A stretch of DNA of 64,000 nucleotides from positions 318,001 to 382,000 of the forward strand of contig NZ_JAQNDL010000004.1 in NCBI RefSeq assembly GCF_028368995.1. The letters run 5' to 3'. Below are positions 8,150 through 16,608 of this stretch, piece by piece; within the stretch, counting starts at the first letter, position 1, and each line of letters opens with the position of its first letter. Position numbers and translations under genes: made by a program. Source of the DNA: Nannocystis bainbridge. Its GTDB lineage: Bacteria > Myxococcota_A > Polyangia > Nannocystales > Nannocystaceae. The notes under the pieces are model-generated. The model saw only the letters and a program-made list of their open reading frames with translations, did no database searches and was not told the origin of the DNA.

Positions 8150-8608
8150 TCATTGCCGCATTGAAGGACCCTCGTTCGAGAGCCTGGGTTCGGCCTCGGG
8201 TCTGCGGCTCACCAGGCACGCGACGCGATCGATGCGGTCCGCGAACTCGATCGCCGCACTGGCATCCGCGGCCTCCCCCGACACCGAGCGCACGATCTTG
8301 CCGCCATCACCGCGAATAACGAGCATCGCCTTCCGCGTCGCCATGTACACGAGGACGAGCACGACGGCAGCGACAGCCCCGAGTGCGATCTTGTCTGCCA
8401 ACCCCGCGACGACAAGGGTGATGACAGCGAGGACCAGCAAGCCCGGTTCTTCGCGCTTGACGACCTCCGTACCGCTGAGGCAGTGCAGGAGGAGCGTCGT
8501 CGAAGTGTTCGTCTCTTGATTGCGATAGACCACGCGGTGCGTGGTGAGTGTCACCGCGTTCCAGGTGCAGAGCTCGTGCTCGTTCGGGAAGTACTTGCGT
8601 TGCGTCAT
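8150..8608 (-). CDS. small membrane protein of unknown function
   Basis: A 152 aa protein. The N-terminal ~45 residues (MTQRKYFPNEHELCTWNAVT and on) look like a small beta domain of the kind seen in membrane-associated PH-like proteins (pattern 'LTTHRVVYR'). Two transmembrane helices follow (LLVLAVITLVVAGL and ALGAVAAVVLVLVYMA). A short soluble part (MLVIRGDGGKIVRSVSGEAADASAAIEFADRID) resembles the second half of such domains. Length and topology suggest a bacterial PH-domain-like membrane protein, but this is a guess. It is convergent with the hydrolase and transcribed away from the repeat region that follows. Confidence 0.7.
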   Translation of the reverse strand: MTQRKYFPNEHELCTWNAVTLTTHRVVYRNQETNTSTTLLLHCLSGTEVVKREEPGLLVLAVITLVVAGLADKIALGAVAAVVLVLVYMATRKAMLVIRGDGGKIVRSVSGEAADASAAIEFADRIDRVACLVSRRPEAEPRLSNEGPSMRQ

Positions 8609-8758
8609 GATGCTTCGACGTTTCGGCAGGCCAGGCGGCCCGTATCAGCGGGGCCGGGTCGCGGGGTCCAGGCGCGGAGACCTGCCAGAACTCAGCGCCC
8701 TGGGGTCTGAACAGGTAGTGTCGGCAGCCGGCCAGTCCGGTCACGGAGAGCGCTCGTT

Positions 8759-9300
8759 CGATGGCAGGCGAGGGCACCCGGACCCACCACGACCCGCGGC
8801 TGTCCCGAGAGACATACGCGCCACAAACCCAGTCGCCCGGCGACCAGGCAGGGCCATGATGGTCTTCACAGGGCGGGCGAGGGGCGGCGCAGTGGGAGGC
8901 AGCGAGGTCCCCATGCCTCACGCGCAGGCGCGGCGGGCCTCTACGGACACGCCCCGTCGAGTCGATGGCAGGCGAGGGCACCCGGACCCACCACGACCCG
9001 CGGCTATCCCGAGAGACATACGCGCCACAAACCCAGTCGCCCGGTGACAGGCGGGGCCGCGACGGTCTTCACAGGGCGGGCGAGGGGCGGCGCAGCTGAC
9101 TCACCACGACAATCGGCTGTCCCGAGAGACATACGCGCCACGAGCCCCTTTGCGCGGTGACCAGGCGGGGCCACGACGGTCTTCACAGGGTGGGCGAGGG
9201 GCGGCGCAGTGGGACGCAGCGAGGGGCCCCATGCCTCACGCGCAGGCGCGGCGGGTCTCTGCGGACAGGGCCCCGTCGCACCCTCCGCGCCGAGCATGTG
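8759..9300. repeat. 204-bp imperfect tandem repeat block, no gene
   Basis: Non-coding repetitive DNA. Copy 1 starts at 8759 (CGATGGCAGGCGAGGGCACC) and copy 2 at 8963, giving a 204-bp unit. Copy 2 is cut short, and copy 3 joins 113 bp later (GGCTGTCCCGAG at 9115) and runs to about 9285. Each unit holds a dyad of the form CTGTC-ccgaga-GACAT (8800-8815, 9004-9019, 9117-9132) and a GGTCTTCACAGGG segment. Reading frames across it do not conserve codon-level features, and the repeat length is not matched by any protein repeat I would trust. I treat it as non-coding. Confidence 0.85.
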
Positions 9301-9380
9301 GCATGGCAGGTCTCGCGTCGCGACGGACCCGCTGCGCCGCCCCTCGTCCGCCCGCTCGACAATATCCTGGCCCCGCCCCG

Positions 9381-9525
9381 AGGGACCCGCGACAGGAGCC
9401 GCGCGACGAGACCTGTCCCGAGGGACAGGCGACAGGAGCCGCGCGACGAGACCTGTCCCGAGGGACACGCGACAGGAGCCGCGCGGCGAGACCCCGAGGG
9501 ACGCGCGACGAGAGCCGCCTGCAGA
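9381..9525. repeat. 40-bp tandem repeats carrying CCTGTC-N6-GACAGG dyads
   Basis: The unit beginning GACAGGAGCCGCGCGACGAG occurs at 9391, 9431 and 9471, an exact 40-bp period. A decayed fourth unit follows (CCCCGAGGGACGCGCGACGA). Each unit contains CCTGTC-ccgagg-GACAGG or a one-base variant (9412-9429, 9452-9469). It lies 85 bp past the 3' end of the minus-strand porin gene. This shows that the dyad can be amplified in tandem. Confidence 0.9.
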
Positions 9526-9610
9526 CGACCCTCGAGAGCGAAGCGAGCAAAACGCGAAGAGCCCCCGTGGACGCGCCACGAGAGCTCCTGCGCCTCGGCG
9601 TCGAGTCAGC

Positions 9611-11440
9611 CTACCAGCGAGCCTGCGCCAGCAAGAAGAACCCGAGCCGGTTCGTCACGTTCGGATCCTCGAACACGCGGATCCGGCCCGACTCGTTGCT
9701 CGCCTTCACGAACTTCGTCCGGTTGTTGTCGAGCGTATAGCGCAGCTCCGACACCACCACGAAGAACGGCGCGATGTCCCACTTCAGCGTCAGCTTGCCC
9801 GACAGGATGTCGAACGGGTTCTGGCCGGCTGGCAGGACCTCCTGGTCCCAGAACTCGCGGTACACGTTCGTCGTGTCGCCGACCTTGATCGACGCCGGCG
9901 ACTTGTACGCCAGCACGGCGCCGGGCGTCAGCTTCGAGCGCTCGAAGTAGTAGTCGAGGCCCAGCGAGCCCCACAGCTCGGGCGACACCCGCGCCTCGTG
10001 GGGGAACGTCTGGTACGGGAACACGCCCGGGATCGACAGCACCACGAACGCCAGGTCGCGGTAGATGGCATTCGCGAACAGGCGCAGCTTCTTGATCCGC
10101 AGCTTGCCGAGGAACGCCGCCGCCTTGGCCGGCTGGATCCGCGTCGTATCGGGCTGCTCGAACTGCTGCAGCGTCTGGCCGACCGTCGTAAACTCGATCG
10201 CTGCCGAGCCGGCGGTGCGGTTGTCGTAGATCTGGTTCTGCGTCAGCAGGAAGCTGGCGTCCGGGCTGTAGCGGAACAGCTGGAAGTCGATCGACGTGCC
10301 GATCGGGACGCCCCAGTGGGCCGTCAGGCGGGTCGAGCCGCCGAACGTCTGCACCGTCTTGCCGCCGATGCGCGAGTTCGGCGAGAACATCGGGAACGCG
10401 CCCGACTGGTAGTAGCCGCCGTTGACCTCCCACGCGAGCCACGGCGTGAAGCCGATGCCGAACCCGGCGAGCGCCGAGTAGTACGTCTGCGGCTCGTTGA
10501 TCTTCTCGTTGAGCAGGCGCGCCGACTTGGCGCCGAGGAACACGTAGCTGTCCTTGCCGGTGCCGACGTTCCAGTCGTAGCGCAGGCGCAGGCCCGGCGT
10601 CTGGCCGGTGTTGTTGGGGAACATGCGCTCGCCGCCCCACGTGACCGCGTACGTGTACCCGAGCAGGAACCGCTGCGAGTCGACCGGGAACATCGTCAGC
10701 GAGATGTTATCGCCGGTGTAGTCGTTGCGCTTCGTGTAGAAGTTGAGCTTGCCGTACGAGCCGTCGTCGCTGAGCGTCGTGTAGTTCTGGAACGTCTTGC
10801 CGTCGTGCCACTGCTCGATCTCGGTGACGAACGCCGCCTCCGCGTCCATCCGCTTGAAGAACGTCGGCATGCGCTTGTAGACGACGAGCTGCGTCTCGGT
10901 CTCGAAGCCGCGCTTCTCCTGCTCGATCGCGTCGTAGAACAGGCGGTCGGCCGCCAGCTTGAAGCCGGCCGAGGGCGAGCGGTCCTTCGCGCCGGCGAGC
11001 AGGTTGTCGTCGGAGATGGCGAACGTGAGGCGCGTCGCCATCGCGTTGCCGGCCGTCCACTGGTTGTAGCCCGTCGACGGCATCGCCCGCTGGTCGTCGA
11101 CGCTGCGGCGCTGCTCCTGGGTGGCCAGGCGCTGCTCGGCGCGGTCGACCCGCGTGCGCAGGGCCCGGAGCTCCTTCTGCAGCGCGTCGATGTCGACCGC
11201 CTGCGTCGTGCTGGTCGGAGGGGCAGGTCCCTCGGCGCTGGTCGCATCCGGCTCGGCCGGCGGCGGCGCGGCCGACGGGGCTGGCGGCGTCAGCGTCGGC
11301 GTCTGGCTGGCCGAGGCAGGCGGCTGGCTCGACCCGGGGGGCGGACCGGAGTCGCCCTGGCTGGGCTGGAGCGACGCGAGGGCGAGGCCGGGCGCGAGCC
11401 AGGCGACGGCGAGGACGGCGGCGGGAAGGGGCCACTGCAT
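9611..11440 (-). CDS. outer-membrane porin-like beta-barrel protein
   Basis: A 609 aa protein. It has a signal peptide (MQWPLPAAVLAVAWLAPGLALA), a Pro/Ser/Ala linker, and a short coiled coil (DIDALQKELRALRTRVDRAEQRLA, about 83-105) as in DcaP- and OprP-like porins that trimerise at the N-terminus. About 480 residues of alternating amphipathic strands with many aromatic residues follow. The chain ends in an aromatic residue (LLAQARW), the usual BAM recognition end of outer-membrane barrels. It is the last gene of the 16.1-9.6 kb minus-strand cluster, so it may carry the products made by the 5'-nucleotidase across the outer membrane (inference). The substrate is not visible from sequence. Confidence 0.82.
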   Translation of the reverse strand: MQWPLPAAVLAVAWLAPGLALASLQPSQGDSGPPPGSSQPPASASQTPTLTPPAPSAAPPPAEPDATSAEGPAPPTSTTQAVDIDALQKELRALRTRVDRAEQRLATQEQRRSVDDQRAMPSTGYNQWTAGNAMATRLTFAISDDNLLAGAKDRSPSAGFKLAADRLFYDAIEQEKRGFETETQLVVYKRMPTFFKRMDAEAAFVTEIEQWHDGKTFQNYTTLSDDGSYGKLNFYTKRNDYTGDNISLTMFPVDSQRFLLGYTYAVTWGGERMFPNNTGQTPGLRLRYDWNVGTGKDSYVFLGAKSARLLNEKINEPQTYYSALAGFGIGFTPWLAWEVNGGYYQSGAFPMFSPNSRIGGKTVQTFGGSTRLTAHWGVPIGTSIDFQLFRYSPDASFLLTQNQIYDNRTAGSAAIEFTTVGQTLQQFEQPDTTRIQPAKAAAFLGKLRIKKLRLFANAIYRDLAFVVLSIPGVFPYQTFPHEARVSPELWGSLGLDYYFERSKLTPGAVLAYKSPASIKVGDTTNVYREFWDQEVLPAGQNPFDILSGKLTLKWDIAPFFVVVSELRYTLDNNRTKFVKASNESGRIRVFEDPNVTNRLGFFLLAQARW

Positions 11441-11498
11441 GGGGTACGTGGTCTCTCGGCTACGGGACCGGAGGCGTCGGCGGGGGGCGAGGTCCGGG

Positions 11499-12944
11499 TT
11501 ACTTGACGAGGTCGTCGGCGGTGCGCGGGGCCAGCTTGAAGTTCTCGAAGCTGAACACCAGCGGGCCGGTGATCGACGCGAAGGTGTCGTCGACCGCGGG
11601 CTTGGGCCAGTCGGCGGTGGCGAAGAACAGGTCGTCGAGGCGGAGGCCGCCGTCGATCGTCCACTCGCCGAACATGTCGGCCTCGGCGGTCACCGTCACG
11701 TTCTCGACGGTGACGAGCACCGACTCGTAGTTCTCGCTCATCGAGCCCGAGGTGGCGACGTCGGCCGCGTCGACCACGATCGGCGAGGGCACGGCGTCGG
11801 TGCCGCTGACGATCACGTCGCCGGCCTTGCCGGCGGTGATCTGCGACATCTCGTAGAACTCGGAGTAGAGCCCGTTGATGGTGACGACGTCGCCGGGCTG
11901 GACCGCCAGCATGTCGGGGTTCTGGTTGATGTAGACGTAGATGCCCGAGTACTCGCCGCCGGCCGGGTCCTGGACGAAGAAGCCGTCCTTCTTGAAGTTC
12001 AGCGGGCTGGTGACGACCACGTTCTCGACCGTGACGAAGCTGCCCTCGCCGACGTTGCCTTGCTGGATGTCGAAGATCGTGACGGCGCCCATCGGTCCGG
12101 TCGTGGTGTCGGTGTCGGTGTCGGTCGTGTTGCCGCCCTCGCACTCGAAGCCGACGTAGTCGTCGCAGCTGCGCGGCACCAGCTTGAAGTTGCCGAAGTT
12201 GTAGACCAGCGGCCCGGTGAGGGTCAGCGTGGTGTCGACCGGCGGCTTGGGCCCGCCCTCGGGCAGGAAGAACATGTCGTCGATGCGCAGGCCGCCGGTG
12301 ACCTCGAACTCGCCGAAGCCGAGGTCGGCGTTGGTGACGTCGACGTTCTCGACGGTGACCACCACGCTCTCCCACACCTCGGTCAGCGCGCCGCCGTTGG
12401 CGATGTCGGGCGGCGACACGACCGGCGGGGTCGGGGGGGTGGCGGTGCCGGTGATCATGATGTCGTCGGCGAGCGAGATGTTGATCTCGCTGAACGTCTC
12501 GGTGCCGGTGTCGTCCATCGCCTTGTACTCGACGTACTCGCCGACGACGGTGAGCTTGTCGCCCGGCTTCGGCACCTTGCCCTGGGCCATCAGCTCGGTG
12601 GCGGTGTCAGGGTAGATGTAGAGCTGGATGCCCGAGTACTCGCCGCCGTCGAGCTCCTGGATGAACACCGAGCCAGCCCCGCTGCCGCTGAACTTCGTCG
12701 GCGAGACGACGACCACGTCCTTGACGCGCACCAGCGAGTTCGGCGTGACCTTGTCCTGCTGGAGGTCGAAGATGGTGGTGTCTTGCAGGCCACCGCCGTC
12801 GGTCGGCTGGTTGCCGGTCGGCGAGGAGTCGCCGGTGCCGGCGGTGCCGTCGGTCGCCGTCGCGTCGTCACCCGCGGTGGTGGAGTTGTTGAACGCGTTG
12901 CAGGCGAACAGACACAGCGCAGTGCAGGGGACGAGTCGACGCAT
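11499..12944 (-). CDS. lipoprotein with two tandem OB-fold-like domains
   Basis: A 481 aa lipoprotein (lipobox LCLFAC, Cys at about residue 15). After a Thr/Asp/Gly linker it has two repeated halves of about 200 aa. Half 1 starts TTIFDLQQDKV and half 2 starts VTIFDIQQGNV. Each has the order 'V.VKDVVV(T)SP.. F(I/V)Q(E/D).. GGEYSGI.(V/L)YI ... PGD.(L/V)TV.G.Y.E(F/Y)'. This strand order matches the OB-fold module found next to nuclease domains in ExeM/NucH-type extracellular nucleases, but no nuclease domain is present. The start at ATG 12944 has GAAGGAG upstream. The porin gene begins 58 bp downstream. Role inferred: binding nucleic acid at the cell surface. Confidence 0.78.
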   Translation of the reverse strand: MRRLVPCTALCLFACNAFNNSTTAGDDATATDGTAGTGDSSPTGNQPTDGGGLQDTTIFDLQQDKVTPNSLVRVKDVVVVSPTKFSGSGAGSVFIQELDGGEYSGIQLYIYPDTATELMAQGKVPKPGDKLTVVGEYVEYKAMDDTGTETFSEINISLADDIMITGTATPPTPPVVSPPDIANGGALTEVWESVVVTVENVDVTNADLGFGEFEVTGGLRIDDMFFLPEGGPKPPVDTTLTLTGPLVYNFGNFKLVPRSCDDYVGFECEGGNTTDTDTDTTTGPMGAVTIFDIQQGNVGEGSFVTVENVVVTSPLNFKKDGFFVQDPAGGEYSGIYVYINQNPDMLAVQPGDVVTINGLYSEFYEMSQITAGKAGDVIVSGTDAVPSPIVVDAADVATSGSMSENYESVLVTVENVTVTAEADMFGEWTIDGGLRLDDLFFATADWPKPAVDDTFASITGPLVFSFENFKLAPRTADDLVK

Positions 12945-13240
12945 GATTCCAGCTCCTTCGCAGCTCGTGGCCTCGAGAGGCCGTGCAGTGATTCGCGGCG
13001 CGTGCCGCCAGAAGAGGCGTTCCGTGCGCCCGGACACTTACTTTGCGGCCAAGCGCGATGTCAAGCCTGGCCCCTGTGATGCAGCGAGCGAGGCCGGGTC
13101 CCAGGCCCGCCTTTGTGAGGCGATCCCCCAGCGAACGTTGTGACGCGGTCGACAACGGGACGACGTCGGGCCGACGTCGGCGCCGCACGCGGGGCGCCGC
13201 CGCGAACGTTGAACCACGGGCGCCGAGGCCGAGCCGCGGG

Positions 13241-14335
13241 CTACTGCGAGGACGACTGGATGTCGGCGTCGTCGCGGGTGTAGAGCAGCCAGGACGGTCG
13301 CGCGGCGGCGTGGTAACGCAGGTCGCCGACGATGTTCAGCTTGCCGCCGACGTGGTCGGCCGGGTCGAAGCCGGTCGCGCTGAGGGCGCTGACGACGTTG
13401 ACCCCGCCCTTGCCGTTGTTGCAGTTGCCGGAAGGGTCGACGAGCACCACCCACTGGCCGAACGTCGCGTAGCCGTCACCCAGCGGACACACCGTGACGT
13501 CTCGCACCTCGACCAGACGGCTCTCCAATTTCTCCATCGCCTGATCGTCGTCGACGAGATCGCTGGTGATTTGCACGGGCACCAGGTTGGACAGCTTGCC
13601 GCCGACCCGGTAGGTCGGGAAGCTGAGCTCGGTGAAGCCGTAGAACTCGACCACCGTGCCGATGATGTCCTCGATCACCGAGCCCTGCTCGATGCCCTTC
13701 GGCCGCGAGTGCGTGTGGGCGAAGATGGCGTTGTAGCCGGTCGCCATGTCGGTCAGGTCGGTCAAGTAGAAGCCGTCGACGGCGATGCCGGTGACCACCA
13801 GCGTGCGACCCTCGGCGTTGACCTTGACGAAGTCGCCGTTGAGCGGCGAGCTGGCCGGGATGTCGGTCTCGTTGATCTCGCGCAGGGTCGGGTGGGCGAC
13901 GTGGATCGTCGGCGACAGGCCGGTGGCGTAGCTGCCCGGGGCCTCCTCGGTGCCGCGGTCCTCGACCCAGATGTTGGTGGCGCCGTGGGCCCGCATGACC
14001 TCGACCGGGACGCCCAGCGCCTGGCCCTCGGTGACGGTGATCGTGGTCGGCTGACCCGCGGCGAGCTGCCCGCGCGGGGCGACGTCGAGAGTGACCTGTC
14101 CCGAGAACCAGGTGGCAGTCTCGCCGGCGTCGTCGACGGCGCGGATGTCGAGGACGAACTGCCGGCCGCTGCCGCTGTAGATCAGCGGGGCCTTCTCGCT
14201 GCCGACCTCGCCCTCGACTTCGACCTTGAAGGTGAGCGGCGCGACCTTGCCGGTGCTCTTGTCGATCTCCTGGACGCAGGCGGGGCCGCCGGCGAGCAGG
14301 AGGGCGAGGACGGAGACGGGGTGCTTCGTGTTCAT
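13241..14335 (-). CDS. lipoprotein with OB-fold-like domain, partner of the 5'-nucleotidase
   Basis: A 364 aa protein with signal peptide and lipobox (LLLAGGPACVQE). The first ~140 residues form an Ig-like beta domain (FKVEVEGEVGSEKAPLIYSG and on). The C-terminal ~200 residues carry an OB-like module: GDFVKVNAEGRTLVVTGIAV, DGFYLTDLTD, GSVIEDIIGTVVEFYGFTE. It resembles the modules of the next gene and of extracellular nucleases. It starts 17 bp after the 5'-nucleotidase stop and is surely co-transcribed with it. The 296-bp gap before the next gene (12945-13240) shows no terminator, so the two downstream genes may belong to the same unit or have their own promoter. Function inferred only. Confidence 0.75.
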   Translation of the reverse strand: MNTKHPVSVLALLLAGGPACVQEIDKSTGKVAPLTFKVEVEGEVGSEKAPLIYSGSGRQFVLDIRAVDDAGETATWFSGQVTLDVAPRGQLAAGQPTTITVTEGQALGVPVEVMRAHGATNIWVEDRGTEEAPGSYATGLSPTIHVAHPTLREINETDIPASSPLNGDFVKVNAEGRTLVVTGIAVDGFYLTDLTDMATGYNAIFAHTHSRPKGIEQGSVIEDIIGTVVEFYGFTELSFPTYRVGGKLSNLVPVQITSDLVDDDQAMEKLESRLVEVRDVTVCPLGDGYATFGQWVVLVDPSGNCNNGKGGVNVVSALSATGFDPADHVGGKLNIVGDLRYHAAARPSWLLYTRDDADIQSSSQ

Positions 14336-14352
14336 GGCGGGCGACCTCGTTC

Positions 14353-16152
14353 CTAGTACTTGGTGACGATGCGACCGTCGGGCACGGCGTACCCGGACTT
14401 GCAGAGGTCGAGCGGCGTGTTGGTGTCGTAGCAGGCGGGCAGCTGCGGGATGTCCCGCATGTACTGGATCATCGCCTCGCGGATCGGGATGCCGGTGTTG
14501 ACCTTGGTGGTGTTGCGCTTGAGCATGCGGAAGCCGCTGCCGCCCCACGCCATGTAGTCGTTGGTGCACATGTCGTAGGCGCGGGCGGACTTGAGCGGCT
14601 CGCCGTTGATCTTGATGTCCTCGGCCTTGCCGGTGCGACAGTTCATCGTGAAGCTGATGCCGGAGACCTGGATCTGCGAGTTGCAGCCGCGCTCGGCGCT
14701 CGAGCGGGTGGCGAAGTCCAGCAGCTCCTGGACCTCGAGGCCGCTCAGGATCATCGTCGTGATCGTGTTCTCGAACGGCATCACGTTGTACATCTGCTCG
14801 TACGTGATCGGGCCGGCGAGGATGTCGGTGCGGATGCCGAGCGAGTTGGTGACGCAGAACTCGGTCTCGATGTAGCGGCGGTACTGCATCGCCTCGGCGA
14901 CCAGGTTGCCGAGCATGCTGTCGCCGCCGGTGTTGCCGAACCGCCGCAGCGACTCGGTCGCGGTCGTGATCACGCGGTCGAGCAGCAGCGTCTGCGCCAT
15001 CTCGTTGATGTACTCCTGCAGGACCTCGCGGGTCTCCGGGTCCTCGGGCACGGTGGCGTCGATCGGGAACAGCTTGAACTTGTGCGAGATGATGTGCTTG
15101 TCGCGGACGACGATGTCGAGCCGCGAGACGAACTTGGCGAACGCGTTCGGGTGGGCCAGCAGGGTCTGGCGCCGGTGCTCGGGCTTGCACTCGCCGATGC
15201 CGCGCGGCGGGTCCTTGCCGTCAGGGTCGGCGCCGGCCTCGGGGTCGTCTTCCTCGCCCTCGCTGTCGACCGTCACGACCTCGGCGTCCATGTCGGGCCG
15301 GGCCGAGATGTACTTGGCGTCGGGGTTGTAGTCGATCAGCTTGGGCGGGCTGAGGGCGATGTGGTGGTGGCCGCCGAGGATCAGGTCGAGGCCACAGATG
15401 TTGCGCGCCAGGACCTCGTCCTCGGTCAGCCCGAGGTGGTCGAGCAGGACCACCAGGTCGACCGACTCGCGCAGGAAGTTGGTGTAGAACTGGACGGTCT
15501 GCAGGGTCTCCTTCGGCAGGACCCCGAGGTTGTTGGTGCCGTCCTCGAGGCTGTTCATCGAGCTGAGGTTGCCCATGCCGATGATGCCGAGCTTGAGGCC
15601 GTCGACGTTGTAGACGACGAACGGCTTGACGATGATGTCGAACTTGGTGGCGAACGGCTTGGCGTCGTCCTCGAACTCGTAGTTGGCGGCCAGCAGGTCG
15701 AAGTCGCCGAAGCTCGAGAACTGCTCGAGCACGTTCTCCGGGCCGTGGTCGAACTCGTGGTTGCCGAGCGCCATGGCGTCGAGACCGGCCATCGACATCG
15801 CCCGCACCTCGGCCTCGCCGTTGAAGATGTTGAAGATCGGGGCGCCCTGGAACAGGTCGCCGGAGTCGACCCAGATCGAGCGTCCGGCGTGCTCTCGCTC
15901 GCGCTTGACGATGTGAGCCATGCGCGCGACGCCGCCGTACGGCCCGCGGCCCTTGGCCAGCCCGAGCTGCTGCTCGGTGTAGAGCGGGACGTGGTCGTAC
16001 GGCAAGATCCGCGAGTGCACGTCCGAGGTGTGCAGGATCGTGAGCCGGACGTCCTGACCGGTGAGGTCGGGGTTGTCGGCCTCGTAGAGGCACGAGCCCA
16101 GCGAAAGGGTCGCAAGCAGGCCGAGGGCGATCGAAGGACGCGAGTTCCGCAC
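14353..16152 (-). CDS. 5'-nucleotidase family lipoprotein (UshA/CpdB-like)
   Basis: A 599 aa protein. The lipobox is LGLLATLSLGSC. The N-terminal metallophosphatase domain has all the metal-binding motifs: LHTSDVHSR, DSGDLFQGAP, LGNHEFDHGPE and LILGGHHHI. The C-terminal 5_nucleotid_C domain has GGDSMLGNLVAEAM, TNSLGIRTDILAG, YNVMPFENTITTM and a substrate-contact region around YDMCTNDYMAWGG. These enzymes hydrolyse extracellular nucleotides to nucleosides and phosphate. I chose GTG 16152 because it gives a compact signal peptide; no strong ribosome-binding site is visible, so nearby starts are possible. It is the first gene of a minus-strand set with two lipoproteins and a porin. Confidence 0.9.
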   Translation of the reverse strand: MRNSRPSIALGLLATLSLGSCLYEADNPDLTGQDVRLTILHTSDVHSRILPYDHVPLYTEQQLGLAKGRGPYGGVARMAHIVKREREHAGRSIWVDSGDLFQGAPIFNIFNGEAEVRAMSMAGLDAMALGNHEFDHGPENVLEQFSSFGDFDLLAANYEFEDDAKPFATKFDIIVKPFVVYNVDGLKLGIIGMGNLSSMNSLEDGTNNLGVLPKETLQTVQFYTNFLRESVDLVVLLDHLGLTEDEVLARNICGLDLILGGHHHIALSPPKLIDYNPDAKYISARPDMDAEVVTVDSEGEEDDPEAGADPDGKDPPRGIGECKPEHRRQTLLAHPNAFAKFVSRLDIVVRDKHIISHKFKLFPIDATVPEDPETREVLQEYINEMAQTLLLDRVITTATESLRRFGNTGGDSMLGNLVAEAMQYRRYIETEFCVTNSLGIRTDILAGPITYEQMYNVMPFENTITTMILSGLEVQELLDFATRSSAERGCNSQIQVSGISFTMNCRTGKAEDIKINGEPLKSARAYDMCTNDYMAWGGSGFRMLKRNTTKVNTGIPIREAMIQYMRDIPQLPACYDTNTPLDLCKSGYAVPDGRIVTKY

Positions 16153-16608
16153 GGTTGCGGCGAGAGGTAACAGGCCCCGCGCGTTCGCGCAATCCGGACC
16201 GGGGTCGCGGCGGTCGTGGCCCAGGTCATGCTCCCCGGGCCCGACCGCGTGCAGGCTCCGCGGGCCGAACGCTGCTCCGGCCGCGGCTCCAGGCGGTGCG
16301 TGCGCGTGTCGCTTTAAAGTCACAGGCAGGCGTCGGCAGCCTCGCACGCGGGTCACACCGCGGCTCTGCTTGCTCGGGTTCGGAGACCCCCTCGTCGCCG
16401 TCCGCGGGATCGTGACACCGAGCGGGCTCGCCGTCGCCGGTGCCGGACCTCCGACCATCGGCGGCGGGGGTGCAGCCCTGAGCGACGCGGGGTCGGGGCC
16501 GCGCGGTCGACCTGCCGCGCTCGCGGTGCAGGCGTGGCGGGCACGTGAACATGACCGCAGGGACATGCCCGAACGGACATGTCCCTGCGGTAAGGTCGGG
16601 CGGAGCGA
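16153..16608. other. 456-bp gap; promoter region of the nucleotidase cluster plus a hairpin
   Basis: The 5' part lies upstream of the 5'-nucleotidase gene and contains a less GC-rich stretch (GTCGCTTTAAAGTCACAGG, about 16309-16327) that could hold its promoter. The other end has the hairpin at 16555-16590 beyond the Cys-rich lipoprotein gene. No gene is supported in between. Confidence 0.55.
16555..16590 (-). terminator. long hairpin built on a TGTC-N6-GACA dyad
   Basis: CCGCAGGGACATG (16555-16567) and CATGTCCCTGCGG (16578-16590) form a perfect 13-bp stem with a 10-base loop. The core is CATGCC-cgaacg-GACATG. It lies 18 bases past the stop of the minus-strand Cys-rich lipoprotein gene. No U-tract follows, so it would act as a weak or factor-assisted terminator, or as a 3'-end stabiliser. 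Confidence 0.6.

Noticed and set aside
8759-9525. CRISPR array
   Set aside because: Repeats are 204 and 40 bp without unique equal-length spacers, and no cas genes are present.
9004-9579. Possible minus-strand gene in the repeat block
   Set aside because: The frame is not conserved between repeat copies (113-bp and 204-bp offsets) and the composition is that of non-coding GC-rich repeats.
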